A stretch of 64,000 bases of DNA from CAZIVP01 sp964542915 (GCA_964542915.1 CAZIVP010000003.1:62001-126000), one strand, 5' to 3'; numbered from the stretch's first letter, positions 8,815 to 17,996 are shown. The notes: a model not told the origin generated them from the letters alone. Numbers and translations: made by a program.

Positions 8815-9315
8815 TGTAGCCTTTTCTCTCGTTTAATTTGATTAAAATGAATACGGGATAATCATTTGCCTTTAAATGATGGACTTTCCTACGCTGTTCT
8901 ATTTGTGCCTTTCACGCCAGCATTTTTGAAAAACAACATCATTGGATCGTAAATCTTCATTCCAAATGTTCCCGTACATACAACCTTTTGATCTCAATCC
9001 AAAGTACATACATCCAACGCATTTTCGCTTGACTTGATCCCGATATATGTGTGCTTCTACCGTCGGACGTACAACCTGCTTTATGCTGCGGTGCCTTCCA
9101 CTTTGTTGTGAATAAAGAATGCGACGACTTGCATCCAATATCAAGGTTTTTTAAACTAAATTAAATATAATTAAGTTTGTTAAGTCCAATTTTTAACCAT
9201 TGTTACAATGCTTAAAAATGTTTTTATAAATGATTATGATAAAAAAGTTTGTTATATTACGCAAACCTTTTTAAGAAAGCACAACGCCTGTTCAATCCAC
9301 AGGGAGATCAATTAA
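8815..9315. other. Divergent intergenic region, epimerase / serine palmitoyltransferase
   Basis: About 500 bases separate the two divergent transcripts, so it must hold promoters for both. The last 170 bases before the spt start are very AT-rich. GTACATACAACC (8974-8985) and GTACATACATCC (9004-9015) are near-identical direct repeats 30 bases apart, with a partial third copy (ACGTACAACC, about 9067-9076); they could be operator half-sites or chance. I do not credit the 81-codon minus-strand open frame in this interval. Confidence 0.45.
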
Positions 9316-10548
9316 ATGCCGCAACCTCAAGCAGACGCCAGGCAGAAAACAGGAGGATATTTGGATATCTTTGAAAAGTGTCGAAATTTTACACGCGCCA
9401 AAGAAACAATCGAAGCGGGAATATATCCGTATTTTGTGCCGGTATCGGGAAACGATGGCCCCCGTGTACAAATGGACGGACGCGAAATTATTATGATCGG
9501 TTCCAACAACTATCTCGGACTGACGCACGACCCCCGCGTGATTGAAGCTGCAGTAGAGGCAACACGAAAATACGGAACGAGTTGTTCGGGATCACGCTTC
9601 CTCAACGGCACGCTTGACTTACACCTGCAATTGGAAGAGAAGTTATGCCAATTCATGAATCGCGAATCAGCTTTAATTTTCAGCACCGGCTATATGACCA
9701 ATGTGGGCGCCATCTCAACCATTGTCAATCGCGATGACTACATTATTCTGGACAAATCCAACCATGCTTCCATTTATGCGGGTACGTTGGCCGTCTTAGG
9801 CGCCACAATCAAACGCTACAATCACAATGATATGGGACATCTGGAACAGATCATGGGAAGTTTGGAAAGCGATCGCGGGGCATTGATCATAAGCGACGGT
9901 GTATTTAGTATGGAGGGCGACATCCTGCAGTTGGATCGCCTCGTGGAAATCGCCAAAAAATACGGCGCACGGCTTTATATCGACGAAGCTCATGGTCTTG
10001 GCGTTTTAGGAGAAAACGGACGCGGCAGCGCGGAAATGTACGGTTTGGAGGAAGAAGTCGATTTAATTATGAGCACCTTCAGCAAATCGCTGGCATCGCT
10101 CGGCGGCTTTATTTCCGGCCCTCAGGAAGTCATCGACTATGTAAAACACAAAGCCGGCCCGCTGATATTCAGCGCCGCCCCCACACCCGCTTCCACGGCG
10201 ACCGTCATGAGAACCCTCGAAATAATACAAAGCGAACCCGAACACATCAGACGTCTGAGAGACATCGGCGATTATATGCGGAAGGAACTCCGCAACCTCG
10301 GCTTCGATATCGGCAAGAGCGAAGGAACGCCCATTATACCACTATACATCCGTGATGATGAAAAAACCTTTTACTTTTGGCGCCGGTTATTTGACAACGG
10401 CGTTTACGCCAATGCGGTGATCTCTCCCGCCGTTGCACCCAAAAGCGCCCTCATCCGCACCAGTTTTATGTCCACCCATACCCAGGACGATTTAACCAAA
10501 GTACTGGAGGTTGTAAGCAAAGTTGGTAAAGAACTGGGCCTGATCTGA
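9316..10548 (+). CDS. spt: Serine palmitoyltransferase-type alpha-oxoamine synthase
   Basis: A 410-residue PLP enzyme of the alpha-oxoamine synthase family (SPT, KBL, BioF, HemA). GSNNYLGL near 62, GTSCSGSRFLNGTLDLH near 87-103, SNHASI with H150, DEAHGLGVLG with D223 and H226, and the PLP lysine K257 in STFSKSLASLGG are all in place. The SGSRFLNGT block and the late VISPAVAPKSALIRTS segment look closer to bacterial serine palmitoyltransferases than to KBL or BioF, and no biotin or threonine-degradation genes adjoin. It would condense serine with an acyl thioester to 3-ketosphinganine in the cytosol. The downstream acyltransferase is 22 bases away. Substrate choice remains inferred. Confidence 0.82.
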   Translation: MPQPQADARQKTGGYLDIFEKCRNFTRAKETIEAGIYPYFVPVSGNDGPRVQMDGREIIMIGSNNYLGLTHDPRVIEAAVEATRKYGTSCSGSRFLNGTLDLHLQLEEKLCQFMNRESALIFSTGYMTNVGAISTIVNRDDYIILDKSNHASIYAGTLAVLGATIKRYNHNDMGHLEQIMGSLESDRGALIISDGVFSMEGDILQLDRLVEIAKKYGARLYIDEAHGLGVLGENGRGSAEMYGLEEEVDLIMSTFSKSLASLGGFISGPQEVIDYVKHKAGPLIFSAAPTPASTATVMRTLEIIQSEPEHIRRLRDIGDYMRKELRNLGFDIGKSEGTPIIPLYIRDDEKTFYFWRRLFDNGVYANAVISPAVAPKSALIRTSFMSTHTQDDLTKVLEVVSKVGKELGLI

Positions 10549-10570
10549 CATCAACATTAAGGAAATCGCC

Positions 10571-11698
10571 ATGAGCCTTGAAGTGATTCCGGTGGATTCT
10601 CAGAAAGAGATGAAACGCTTTTTGAAATTTGAATGGGAAATCAATCGTCAGACGCCGTATTGGATAAGTCCACTCTATATCGAACGTAAGCAACTGCTTG
10701 ATACGGGCAAAAATCCTTTTTTTCAGCACGCCGAACTACAACCGTTTCTTGCTTACAAAGACGGTCAAATATCAGGGCGTATTGCAGCGCTTACAAATGA
10801 AAATCACAATATCTTTCACAATGATAACGCAGGTTTCTGGGGCTTTTTTGAGTGTATAAACGATAAAGTGGTTGCAGGCGCCTTGTTTGATGCCGCTGCG
10901 GAGTGGTTAAAAAACAAAGGCAAAGATCGCATGCTTGGCCCCATGAACCCTTCTACCAATGACGAGACCGGATTACTGGTGGAGGGATTCGATAGCCCGC
11001 CTTACATTATGATGCCGCATAATTCCGATTATTATCCGTCTTTAGTTGAATCGTACGGAAACGAAAAGGCAAAAGATCTTTATGCCTGGTTTGTAGAGAC
11101 GCAAACGGCTCTGGACAGTATCTCTGACAAAATGGAGCGCGTTGCCAATAAGATCATGAAAAAATATGATTTAAGCATCCGAAATATCCGTTTAAAAAAC
11201 CTGGATAATGAGATCAATCTCATTAAAGATATTTACAATAATGCCTGGAGCTCGAATTGGGGATTCGTACCTTTTACCGATGAAGAGATCAATCACGTAG
11301 CCGCTAGCCTTAAACAGATCGCCGATGAGAACATGCTGCTGATCGCCGAAAAAAGCGGCGAACCTATTGCGTTTAGCGTCTCATTGCCAAATATCAATGA
11401 TGTTTTAGCGCGCATACCCAACGGCCGCCTTTTACCTACCGGCATCTTCAAATTGCTTTTCGGACTCCGAAAGATTAACACCATACGGGTTATTATACTC
11501 GGCGTTAAAAAAGAATATCAGTTCATGGGGCTCGGCTCCGTTTTTTATATCGAAACGATCAAACGCGGTAAAAAGCAGGGTTATGTTGAAGGCGAACTTT
11601 CCTGGATCCTTGAAGATAATCATGCAATGAATCGGGCTTTAGAAGCAATCGGCGCTAAACCTTATAAGACGTATCGTGTTTATCGAAAAGGGCTTTAA
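10571..11698 (+). CDS. GNAT-fold N-acyltransferase, candidate bacterial ceramide synthase
   Basis: A 375-residue cytosolic protein with a GNAT-like C-terminal half: the segment ILGVKKEYQFMGLGSVFYIETIKRG (about 315-340) resembles the acyl-CoA-binding loop, and ELSWILEDNHAMNRALEAIGA near 345 is a typical GNAT ending. The N-terminal part contains a conserved-looking GPMNPSTNDETGLLVEGFDSPP block (residues 124-145). Large GNAT proteins of this build include the Caulobacter ceramide synthase bCerS. The position directly after the spt homologue makes N-acylation of the sphingoid base the most economical role. No membrane segments are seen. The ATG is preceded by AAGGA. The family is likely; the function is inferred. 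Confidence 0.7.
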   Translation: MSLEVIPVDSQKEMKRFLKFEWEINRQTPYWISPLYIERKQLLDTGKNPFFQHAELQPFLAYKDGQISGRIAALTNENHNIFHNDNAGFWGFFECINDKVVAGALFDAAAEWLKNKGKDRMLGPMNPSTNDETGLLVEGFDSPPYIMMPHNSDYYPSLVESYGNEKAKDLYAWFVETQTALDSISDKMERVANKIMKKYDLSIRNIRLKNLDNEINLIKDIYNNAWSSNWGFVPFTDEEINHVAASLKQIADENMLLIAEKSGEPIAFSVSLPNINDVLARIPNGRLLPTGIFKLLFGLRKINTIRVIILGVKKEYQFMGLGSVFYIETIKRGKKQGYVEGELSWILEDNHAMNRALEAIGAKPYKTYRVYRKGL

Positions 11699-11721
11699 AC
11701 GGGTTTGTTCTTTTATCAGAA

Positions 11722-11757
11722 AAAGTCCGCTGAGGATCGGAACGTTCAGCGGACTTT
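11722..11757. terminator. Bidirectional hairpin terminator
   Basis: A perfect 12-bp stem (AAAGTCCGCTGA at 11722-11733 with its complement at 11746-11757) and a 12-base loop lie between the convergent acyltransferase gene (plus) and the Cys-rich gene (minus). A-rich and T-rich flanks on opposite sides would let it work for both transcripts. Confidence 0.8.
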
Positions 11758-11789
11758 AGTGCATTCTAACGATACGGAATCATCACCGA

Positions 11790-12026
11790 TTAATATTCAT
11801 CCTGGTTATAATAATCTTCATTGCCTGTAAAAGCTGCGGAATTGTATTTTTTGTCCTTCTTGCAAAAATCGAAAAACTCGCAATCCTGGCACTCGAAATC
11901 ATCACAGGTCGTCATATCTTCGCAGGTTCCGTTTAAATCCAGTGTTATGGTTTCGCGATAGCAAAGATTATCATGGTTGTAATGGCAATCTTCGCAACCA
12001 CAGGTTAAATTTTCGAAATAACTCAT
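11790..12026 (-). CDS. Small acidic cysteine-rich protein, unknown
   Basis: A 78-residue protein with nine cysteines, all within residues 9-55 (C9, C11, C14, C22, C35, C41, C46, C49, C55), and an acidic, tyrosine-rich tail. A GGGGAGG ribosome site precedes the ATG at 12026, and the hairpin downstream supports a real gene. There is no signal peptide or membrane segment. The CxCxxC and CxxC spacing suggests metal (zinc, iron-sulfur) binding in the cytosol. I do not recognise the family. It follows the rhomboid gene by 33 bases and may share its transcript. Confidence 0.7.
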   Translation of the reverse strand: MSYFENLTCGCEDCHYNHDNLCYRETITLDLNGTCEDMTTCDDFECQDCEFFDFCKKDKKYNSAAFTGNEDYYNQDEY

Positions 12027-12059
12027 AGAGTTAACCTCCCCGGAGAAAAACTCAATTTA

Positions 12060-12899
12060 TCAATGATATTTGTTTTTTTCATGTTCACGTAAATACTTGC
12101 TTCCTTCTTCCAACAGTTCTTTTTCTTCTTCCGTCAGATTCAGATAGCCCACACGATTGATCTTATCAAGCAATTCGTCAATCACTTTACGATAATAATC
12201 CACTTTATCATCGTCGGCGCCGCCTTTGGTATATTTCATGTTTTTTGCCGCCTGAGAGCTTTTGGACATCAGGTCGCGCCAGTAGCCTTTGATCTTATAA
12301 AAGAGATACCAGTATTTCAGATAGAAAAAACCGATCACCATTCCGCCGAGATGGGCGGCGTGGGCTATCCCATCGTTATAAGGACCGAAGGTGGAAAAGA
12401 ATGAAATTAACGCTAAAAACGCCATAAAATATTTGACTTTAACCGGAAATAAAAACCATATATAAATCATGCGATCCGGAAAGCGCAGAGCAAACGCCAG
12501 CATTACCCCGTAAACGGCGCCCGAAGCGCCTATGGTTGGCGCATTGGAAAGCAAAATGACCGTTAAACCGGCGCCGATACCGGTAATAAAATAGTACTTA
12601 AGAAATTCTTTGGTACCCCATTCCCTTTCCAGTTCCGAACCAAACATCCAAAAAATGAACATGTTAAAGAAAACATGCCAAAAACCGCCGTGCAGAAACA
12701 TGTAGGAAACAAGCTGCCAGATTTTAAACCTGAAAATCACATCCGAGGGGCTTAACGCAAAATTGGTCAACAACACATTATTAAGACTGTTATTCAAAAT
12801 TTGCATTAAGAAAATGACCGCATTTAAAAAAATGATGTTTTTTATGGCCGGCGGAAGTCCTCCGTAGGGGCCAAAGCTTACTTGTCGATTGTTATACAT
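12060..12899 (-). CDS. Rhomboid-family intramembrane serine protease
   Basis: A 279-residue membrane protein with six or so hydrophobic helices up to about residue 200. The catalytic serine is S126 in GASGAVYG and its histidine partner H183 in HAAHLGG. The HGGFWHVFFNMFIFWMFG segment (70-87) is the rhomboid L1 loop/TM2 signature, and SELEREWG follows it. A cytosolic C-terminal tail of about 80 residues is charged and predicted helical (LTEEEKELLEEGSKYLREHEK), probably a regulatory or partner-binding region. It would cleave transmembrane substrates within the inner membrane. No substrate is suggested by the neighbours. Confidence 0.9.
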   Translation of the reverse strand: MYNNRQVSFGPYGGLPPAIKNIIFLNAVIFLMQILNNSLNNVLLTNFALSPSDVIFRFKIWQLVSYMFLHGGFWHVFFNMFIFWMFGSELEREWGTKEFLKYYFITGIGAGLTVILLSNAPTIGASGAVYGVMLAFALRFPDRMIYIWFLFPVKVKYFMAFLALISFFSTFGPYNDGIAHAAHLGGMVIGFFYLKYWYLFYKIKGYWRDLMSKSSQAAKNMKYTKGGADDDKVDYYRKVIDELLDKINRVGYLNLTEEEKELLEEGSKYLREHEKNKYH

Positions 12900-12997
12900 A
12901 TATTTTGCCGTCTATTAATTATTCAATTGTTAATACTGCCTAACGTTCGATGTATATGGATTGTTTCTTTTCACGGGATCAATTCTGTTTTATTTTA

Positions 12998-14428
12998 TCA
13001 ATAGGCCCGGGCAAATATAACGCGCTTTTTTGACGCGCCTCCGCAGGCAACGCACTGTCCCTTTTCCTCTTCAGCATCAAAAGGAATACACCGAATCGTC
13101 GCCTTTGTATCTTCTTTTATCCTGTTTTCACACTCTGCACTGCCACACCAGTGGCTTTTGATAAATCCACCCTGTTCATCGACCACTTTTTTTAAATCTT
13201 CATAACGATCCACGTTGTGGGTATTAGCCTCTCTGAATGTGTGCGCTTTTTCCAACAAATCTTTTTGCATGGTTTTCAGCTCATCCTCGACTGTTTCGAG
13301 AATACTATCGGCCGGTAAAAATTGCTTTTTCAAGTTATCGCGCCGGACCACCACCACCTGTTGTTTTTCGACATCTTTAGGTCCTATTTCAATACGGATA
13401 GGGATACCCTGCAATTCCCAGTCCGCGAATTTGAATCCAGGTTTATACTGTTCGCGATCGTCAAAAATCACGTTATACCTGCTCTTTAATTCATTGAATA
13501 TGTGATCGGCAAAAGCAAGCACTTTTTGTTTTTCTTCTTCGCCACGCCAAATGGGAACCATTACCACTTTTCTCTGCGCCATTTCCGGAGGTAGTACCAG
13601 CCCGCGATCATCGCTGTGTGCCATAATCAATGCACCGATTAACCGCGTACTTACGCCCCAGGAAGTGGCCCATACGTGTTTCAGATCGCCGTCCTGATCC
13701 TGAAATTGTACGTCGAACGCCCTGGCAAAATTTTGTCCTAAATTGTGAGACGTTCCGGCTTGTAACGCTTTTCGATCCTGCATCATCGCTTCAATCGTAT
13801 AGGTATGGAGTGCGCCTGCGAATTTTTCCGATTCGCTCTTCTTTCCGACGATAACGGGAATGGCCAGATACTCCTCTGCAAACTTGCGGTAAACATCCAG
13901 CATTTTTAAAGTCTCTTCTTCGGCTTCCTCATAAGTGGCGTGGGCCGTATGGCCTTCCTGCCATAAAAATTCCGAGGTGCGCAGGAACAACCGTGTTCGC
14001 AACTCCCAGCGCAGAACGTTTGCCCACTGATTGATCAGCAAGGGCAAATCTCGGTAGCTCATAATCCATTTTCGGTACATACTCCAGATAATCGTTTCCG
14101 AAGTGGGGCGAATATAAAGGGGTTCTTCCAGTTCCTGGCCGCCGCCGACGGTAACGACCGCGCATTCCGGGGAGAAGCCTTCCACATGTTCCGCTTCCCG
14201 TTGCATGAAACTTTCCGGGATAAGCAACGGGAAATAGGCATTGACATGACCCGTTTCCTTGAACATGCGGTCTAAAGTTTGTTGAATACGTTCCCAGATA
14301 GCATAACCGTTGGGGCGTATAACCATCGTTCCTTTTACCGGAGAATAATCAGCCAGCTTAGCCTGAAGTACAACATCCGTGTACCATTTCGAATAATCAA
14401 CATCACGCGCTGTAATTTTCTCTGCCAT
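12998..14428 (-). CDS. proS: Prolyl-tRNA synthetase, archaeal/eukaryal type
   Basis: A 476-residue class II synthetase charging tRNA-Pro. Motif 2 lies around NVLRWELRTRLFLRTSEFLWQEGHTAHAT (138-166), with the TSETIIW proline/ATP pocket near 113. It lacks the bacterial-type editing insertion between motifs 2 and 3. The C-terminus is a zinc-binding-like extension with paired cysteines (HWCGSAECENRI near 430; GQCVACGG near 460) and ends in a terminal tyrosine, features of the archaeal/eukaryal ProRS group found in a minority of bacteria. The next feature upstream on the same strand is tRNA-Arg. Confidence 0.95.
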   Translation of the reverse strand: MAEKITARDVDYSKWYTDVVLQAKLADYSPVKGTMVIRPNGYAIWERIQQTLDRMFKETGHVNAYFPLLIPESFMQREAEHVEGFSPECAVVTVGGGQELEEPLYIRPTSETIIWSMYRKWIMSYRDLPLLINQWANVLRWELRTRLFLRTSEFLWQEGHTAHATYEEAEEETLKMLDVYRKFAEEYLAIPVIVGKKSESEKFAGALHTYTIEAMMQDRKALQAGTSHNLGQNFARAFDVQFQDQDGDLKHVWATSWGVSTRLIGALIMAHSDDRGLVLPPEMAQRKVVMVPIWRGEEEKQKVLAFADHIFNELKSRYNVIFDDREQYKPGFKFADWELQGIPIRIEIGPKDVEKQQVVVVRRDNLKKQFLPADSILETVEDELKTMQKDLLEKAHTFREANTHNVDRYEDLKKVVDEQGGFIKSHWCGSAECENRIKEDTKATIRCIPFDAEEEKGQCVACGGASKKRVIFARAY

Positions 14429-14612
14429 GAAATCCTCAAAACGTTATTTGGATTAATTGGATTCTTCCCTATCGAAGACTGCAAATCGGATAATTGTTGA
14501 GAAGCAAGTATAAGGATGCACATATGGGGCAATAAATATTGTTCGAATCTGGATACGCGATTTATTTTTTCCTTCCTCCTTAAAACAACTTACTTCCCCA
14601 GCGATGAAAATG

Positions 14613-14686
14613 TACGCCTGGAGGGAATCGAACCCCCAACCTTTGGAACCGGAATCCAACGCTCTATCCAATTGAGCTACAGGCGC
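14613..14686 (-). tRNA. tRNA-Arg (anticodon CCG)
   Basis: The minus strand from 14686 folds as a 74-base cloverleaf: acceptor GCGCCTG pairing with CAGGCGT (one G-U closing pair), D arm GCTC/GAGC, anticodon stem TTGGA/TCCAA around loop TTCCGGT with anticodon CCG, and T arm GGGGG-TTCGATT-CCCTC. CCG reads arginine codon CGG. No CCA is encoded at the 3' end. Confidence 0.95.
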
Positions 14687-14777
14687 GTGGTTGTAATAAA
14701 ACGGATGCAAATATATTTGATAAGGTTGCGAATGTCAAGTGGAAGCGTAAGGCTTTCCGCAGAAATTTAGCATCAGA

Positions 14778-16157
14778 TCATTTTTTCGGAAAAATCGACT
14801 TTATCAAGGCCGCAACGCTGGTATTATCAATATATGCACCATATACCGAATCCCCGCCCGCTTTGTGTTCATAAAAACGATCGCTTCCAGCTCCGCGTGC
14901 ATAAAACGGTACCAGACCGTTCGTATGGCCTACCGAATGGAAAACCATGGTTGGCATCTGGCCTTTGCCGTTATTTTCGATTGCCGGCCAGATTTCTTCT
15001 CGATCGGCATTGTCATCATCCGCGGCGCTTTGAGCACCTAACAGATAACCGGTTTCATGATCCGCCGTTACAATGATTAACGTTTCGTCCCAGCTGCTAT
15101 TATCCTCTACCCACTGGACGGCTTTTTCCACTGCTTTATCGAATGCAATTTTTTCTTCGATCAAACGGCCCGGATTATTGCCGTGTCCCGCCCAGTCAAC
15201 GGCACCGCCCTCAACCATCAGAAAGAAACCATCCGGATCTTCCTCAAGGATGTTCAGCGCTGCACGTGTCATCTCGGATAATTTGGGTACATTATCATTA
15301 AACGGAACAGCGTATGCAGGTGCTTTCGGGTCGCCTGAACGATTATGTTGCAGGGTCGATCGTACGGTAGCCAATCCGAATACCCGCTCCGGTGTTTTTC
15401 CGTTCATCAACGCTTTAAATTCTTTAGCTGTTTGAACCAGTCGCCACATATCTATATCGCCGTCGCCGTCAGCGTCATTTCCGGCATTTCCCGATACCAA
15501 ATCCCGCCAGGTTTCCTCGCCTCCGATTCGGGAAAGGTCAGCATCATCGACGCGTTTGCCGTCATCGTCATAATAAGGATTGCCTGCGCCCATAATAACT
15601 TCCAGCGGACTGTCGTAGATCATTTTTTGGGCGATTTCCCCATAATCGTATCGGCTTTTGTGGTGAATTGCAAAACCGGCCGGCGTTGCATGATTGAAAG
15701 GTACCGAGGTTACCACGCCACTGGCCTTGCCATAGGCCTCCAGACGCTCTATCACATTTTCGACTTCATTTTTCTTCGAATCCATACCCAGCTTTTTTTT
15801 GTGTGTTTTTACTCCACAGGCCAGCGCCGTCGCCGAAGCAGCCGAATCGGTCGGTTTTCGTAATACATATTCAAAATTGGCCCAGGCTTTTAACGGATCA
15901 TAGCCTAGCCCATCGGCGGAAAACGTGGTCATCGCCAATTTGACCGGGAATTGTTCCAGCGTCGGGTTTTCGCTTTGCCCATAGCGATAATAATGAGCCG
16001 ACAATTCCTGATTAAAACCGGCGCCATCGGCGATAAACACCATAATAATTTTAGGCTGACCGTTCCGATCGCCTGCGCAGGCCATGAAGATAAACATAAG
16101 TATAAATGTAAACATGGCCTGTGGAATAATATATGATGATCGGAATTTTATTTTCAT
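14778..16157 (-). CDS. Alkaline phosphatase, lipoprotein
   Basis: A 459-residue PhoA-superfamily phosphomonoesterase. The nucleophile is S105 in KPTDSAASATALACGVKT, and D44 in FIADGAGF begins the first metal site. TADHETGYLLG (about 363-373) and the later HSVGHTNGLVPFYARG segment provide the remaining zinc ligands. The N-terminus is hydrophobic and ends in a lipobox (FMAC, C27), so the enzyme is predicted to be a lipoprotein outside the inner membrane. It would release phosphate from organic esters. It is preceded by a GC-rich palindrome rather than a recognisable Pho box. Confidence 0.9.
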   Translation of the reverse strand: MKIKFRSSYIIPQAMFTFILMFIFMACAGDRNGQPKIIMVFIADGAGFNQELSAHYYRYGQSENPTLEQFPVKLAMTTFSADGLGYDPLKAWANFEYVLRKPTDSAASATALACGVKTHKKKLGMDSKKNEVENVIERLEAYGKASGVVTSVPFNHATPAGFAIHHKSRYDYGEIAQKMIYDSPLEVIMGAGNPYYDDDGKRVDDADLSRIGGEETWRDLVSGNAGNDADGDGDIDMWRLVQTAKEFKALMNGKTPERVFGLATVRSTLQHNRSGDPKAPAYAVPFNDNVPKLSEMTRAALNILEEDPDGFFLMVEGGAVDWAGHGNNPGRLIEEKIAFDKAVEKAVQWVEDNSSWDETLIIVTADHETGYLLGAQSAADDDNADREEIWPAIENNGKGQMPTMVFHSVGHTNGLVPFYARGAGSDRFYEHKAGGDSVYGAYIDNTSVAALIKSIFPKK

Positions 16158-16446
16158 CGGATGTCTCCTAACCCGGATAAACCGGAATCGTTTTTTTGTT
16201 TAACTAATCCACGCCCCACCCTAAGCCCCTTTCCACGCGCGGGGGCTGGGGGCGGGGTTTCGTTAAATTCAAATTCCTGTCAAAAGAAGCAATCCCGTCC
16301 ATGCGGGAGCGACTAAGGTGCGAACTGTATCTCTGCATTAGACGTAATGTAATATTCGCTCCCTTATTCAGACGTTGATAGACGCGCTCTATACATCGCT
16401 ATGTTAGCTATAATTCATATTTAGTATAAAATTAAAAGTATTTAAG
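16158..16446. repeat. Intergenic region with GC-rich palindrome
   Basis: The gap between the PBP4 and phosphatase genes holds an imperfect GC-rich inverted repeat (CGCCCCACCCTAAGCCCC at 16212-16229 opposite GGGGGCTGGGGGCGGGG at 16241-16257) and a small hairpin, TCCCG/CGGGA, near 16296-16311. The text resembles dispersed intergenic palindromes rather than a terminator, because no T-run adjoins the strong stem. Copy number elsewhere cannot be judged from this window. Confidence 0.5.
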
Positions 16447-17949
16447 TCAGTGGCTGAAATTGCTTAACAATACGCAAATTTTATCCTGCAACTCGTTAAC
16501 ATAAGGTGTGGGGATTGAATAGTGGTTGAGCATAATGGCAAACACGTAGGGGTTTTTATTTTGATCATGGACATAACCCGAAAGACAGCGTACATGACCG
16601 ACATAGCCGGTTTTCGCATGGACGTTACCTTTGGCTTGCGTTCCGCGCATCCGCCGTTTCAGAGTACCATCAACGCCTGCCACGGGCAATGACTGGTAAT
16701 AAACGGAAAAATCCGGATGAAAATACATCTTGCGAAGCAGCGTCGCCGTCGAATACGGTGCAATCAAATTTTTGCGGGCCAAACCGGAGCCGTCTCGCAT
16801 TATAAAAGCACGATCCACAACCCCGATGCCGTTCAACCAATGCTTAACCGCAGTTATACCCGCCCTGCGCGAGGCTTCTTTGCGCTTTATTCCGCCGATT
16901 GTATTTAACAATTGCTCCGCGTATAAATTGTGGCTGCGTTTGTTGGTGGTCGTAATAATTTGAGCCAGGTCCGGCGATGTATGGGTAAATAATCGGTTCG
17001 TATCCGCTAAAGTATATCCGTCATCCACGCGGATGTCGCCTTCAATTGCAATACCTTCAGATTGCAAAACATGCTGTAATGCTTTCAGAAAAAAGTAGCC
17101 CGGCTGCTCGACGGTAATGGATTCAAAAATGGTATCACTGTCTGCAGTTACACTGCCCGTGATTTCAACAACATTTTCGCCTCTTCGTCGGGTTATATCG
17201 ATATCTGCTAAGGTATCTTTCTTTACCGTTACGGCTCGATTCAGAATGTTCAGATAATTAATATCCGGGTACTGACGAACTTTGAGGGTATCGCCCGGTT
17301 GACCGCCCGGGATAATTTCCAGATCAACGCAATTATCGTTAAATGTAAGCGCATTGACCTGTGCGGCGTAATAATACGGTTGATCATCCCAGGCCCAGCC
17401 CGGACGCAAGCCGTTGTCCGGAAAGTATGCGTTGTTTGCAATAAGGTCGCCTCCAATGGTCCGGATGCCATGCTTTTTTAAAGAATCCGCCCAACTCTTG
17501 AAAATCGCAAAGCGATCGCCTTCGTGATAGCGCCCTGATATGGTTGGATCTCCTTTACCTTCAACAACCAGATCGCCGTTAAGTACGCCTGAACGTCTTG
17601 TTCCCATGGCATAAACCGGCGTATGATATCGGAAGTCCGTTCCGAGTAAGGTTAATCCCGCTGCCGTGGTAAATAGCTTCATATTGGAAGCCGGCATAAA
17701 CAATTTATGTTCATTGCTTTTGAAGATTATTCGTCCGTTGCGCAGGGACTCTATATAGATGCCTATCTGGGCGTTACTTAGGTTTGGATCATCAATGAGG
17801 TAGGCAATTTGTTCACGAAGCTCGGTTAGGGCGTCGGCTTTTTGTGGTTCTTGCTTCGTTTGCCTGAGTGCTGTACAGGCGCTAAACCACAAAACGATAG
17901 ATACGAGAATGAGGGCCTTTATTCCTGTCCGGGCAGACATTCGATCCAT
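16447..17949 (-). CDS. dacB: D-alanyl-D-alanine carboxypeptidase/endopeptidase, PBP4 type
   Basis: A 500-residue class C low-molecular-weight penicillin-binding protein that trims or cuts peptidoglycan crosslinks. Catalytic motifs: S88-x-x-K91 in ASNMK, SHN near 337 in TNKRSHNLYAEQLL, and KTG near 446 in AKTGYVGHVRCLSGYV. The long insertion between the first two motifs is typical of PBP4/DacB. A hydrophobic N-terminus with a lipobox-like FSAC (C25) suggests lipoprotein anchoring rather than free periplasmic secretion. The start is either 17949 or an ATG 9 bases further in; neither has a clear ribosome site. Confidence 0.9.
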   Translation of the reverse strand: MDRMSARTGIKALILVSIVLWFSACTALRQTKQEPQKADALTELREQIAYLIDDPNLSNAQIGIYIESLRNGRIIFKSNEHKLFMPASNMKLFTTAAGLTLLGTDFRYHTPVYAMGTRRSGVLNGDLVVEGKGDPTISGRYHEGDRFAIFKSWADSLKKHGIRTIGGDLIANNAYFPDNGLRPGWAWDDQPYYYAAQVNALTFNDNCVDLEIIPGGQPGDTLKVRQYPDINYLNILNRAVTVKKDTLADIDITRRRGENVVEITGSVTADSDTIFESITVEQPGYFFLKALQHVLQSEGIAIEGDIRVDDGYTLADTNRLFTHTSPDLAQIITTTNKRSHNLYAEQLLNTIGGIKRKEASRRAGITAVKHWLNGIGVVDRAFIMRDGSGLARKNLIAPYSTATLLRKMYFHPDFSVYYQSLPVAGVDGTLKRRMRGTQAKGNVHAKTGYVGHVRCLSGYVHDQNKNPYVFAIMLNHYSIPTPYVNELQDKICVLLSNFSH

Positions 17950-17996
17950 GACGGGGGCTACGGTTTATATTGCTTTAATTTTTAAATTCAATTAAA

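Noticed and set aside
8899..9144. 81-codon minus-strand open frame with four cysteines in the spt/epimerase gap
   Set aside because: The cysteines arise from a near-repeated DNA string (GTACATACA...), there is no ribosome site and no family resemblance.
15345..15863. 172-codon plus-strand open frame
   Set aside because: Shadow of the alkaline phosphatase gene on the other strand.
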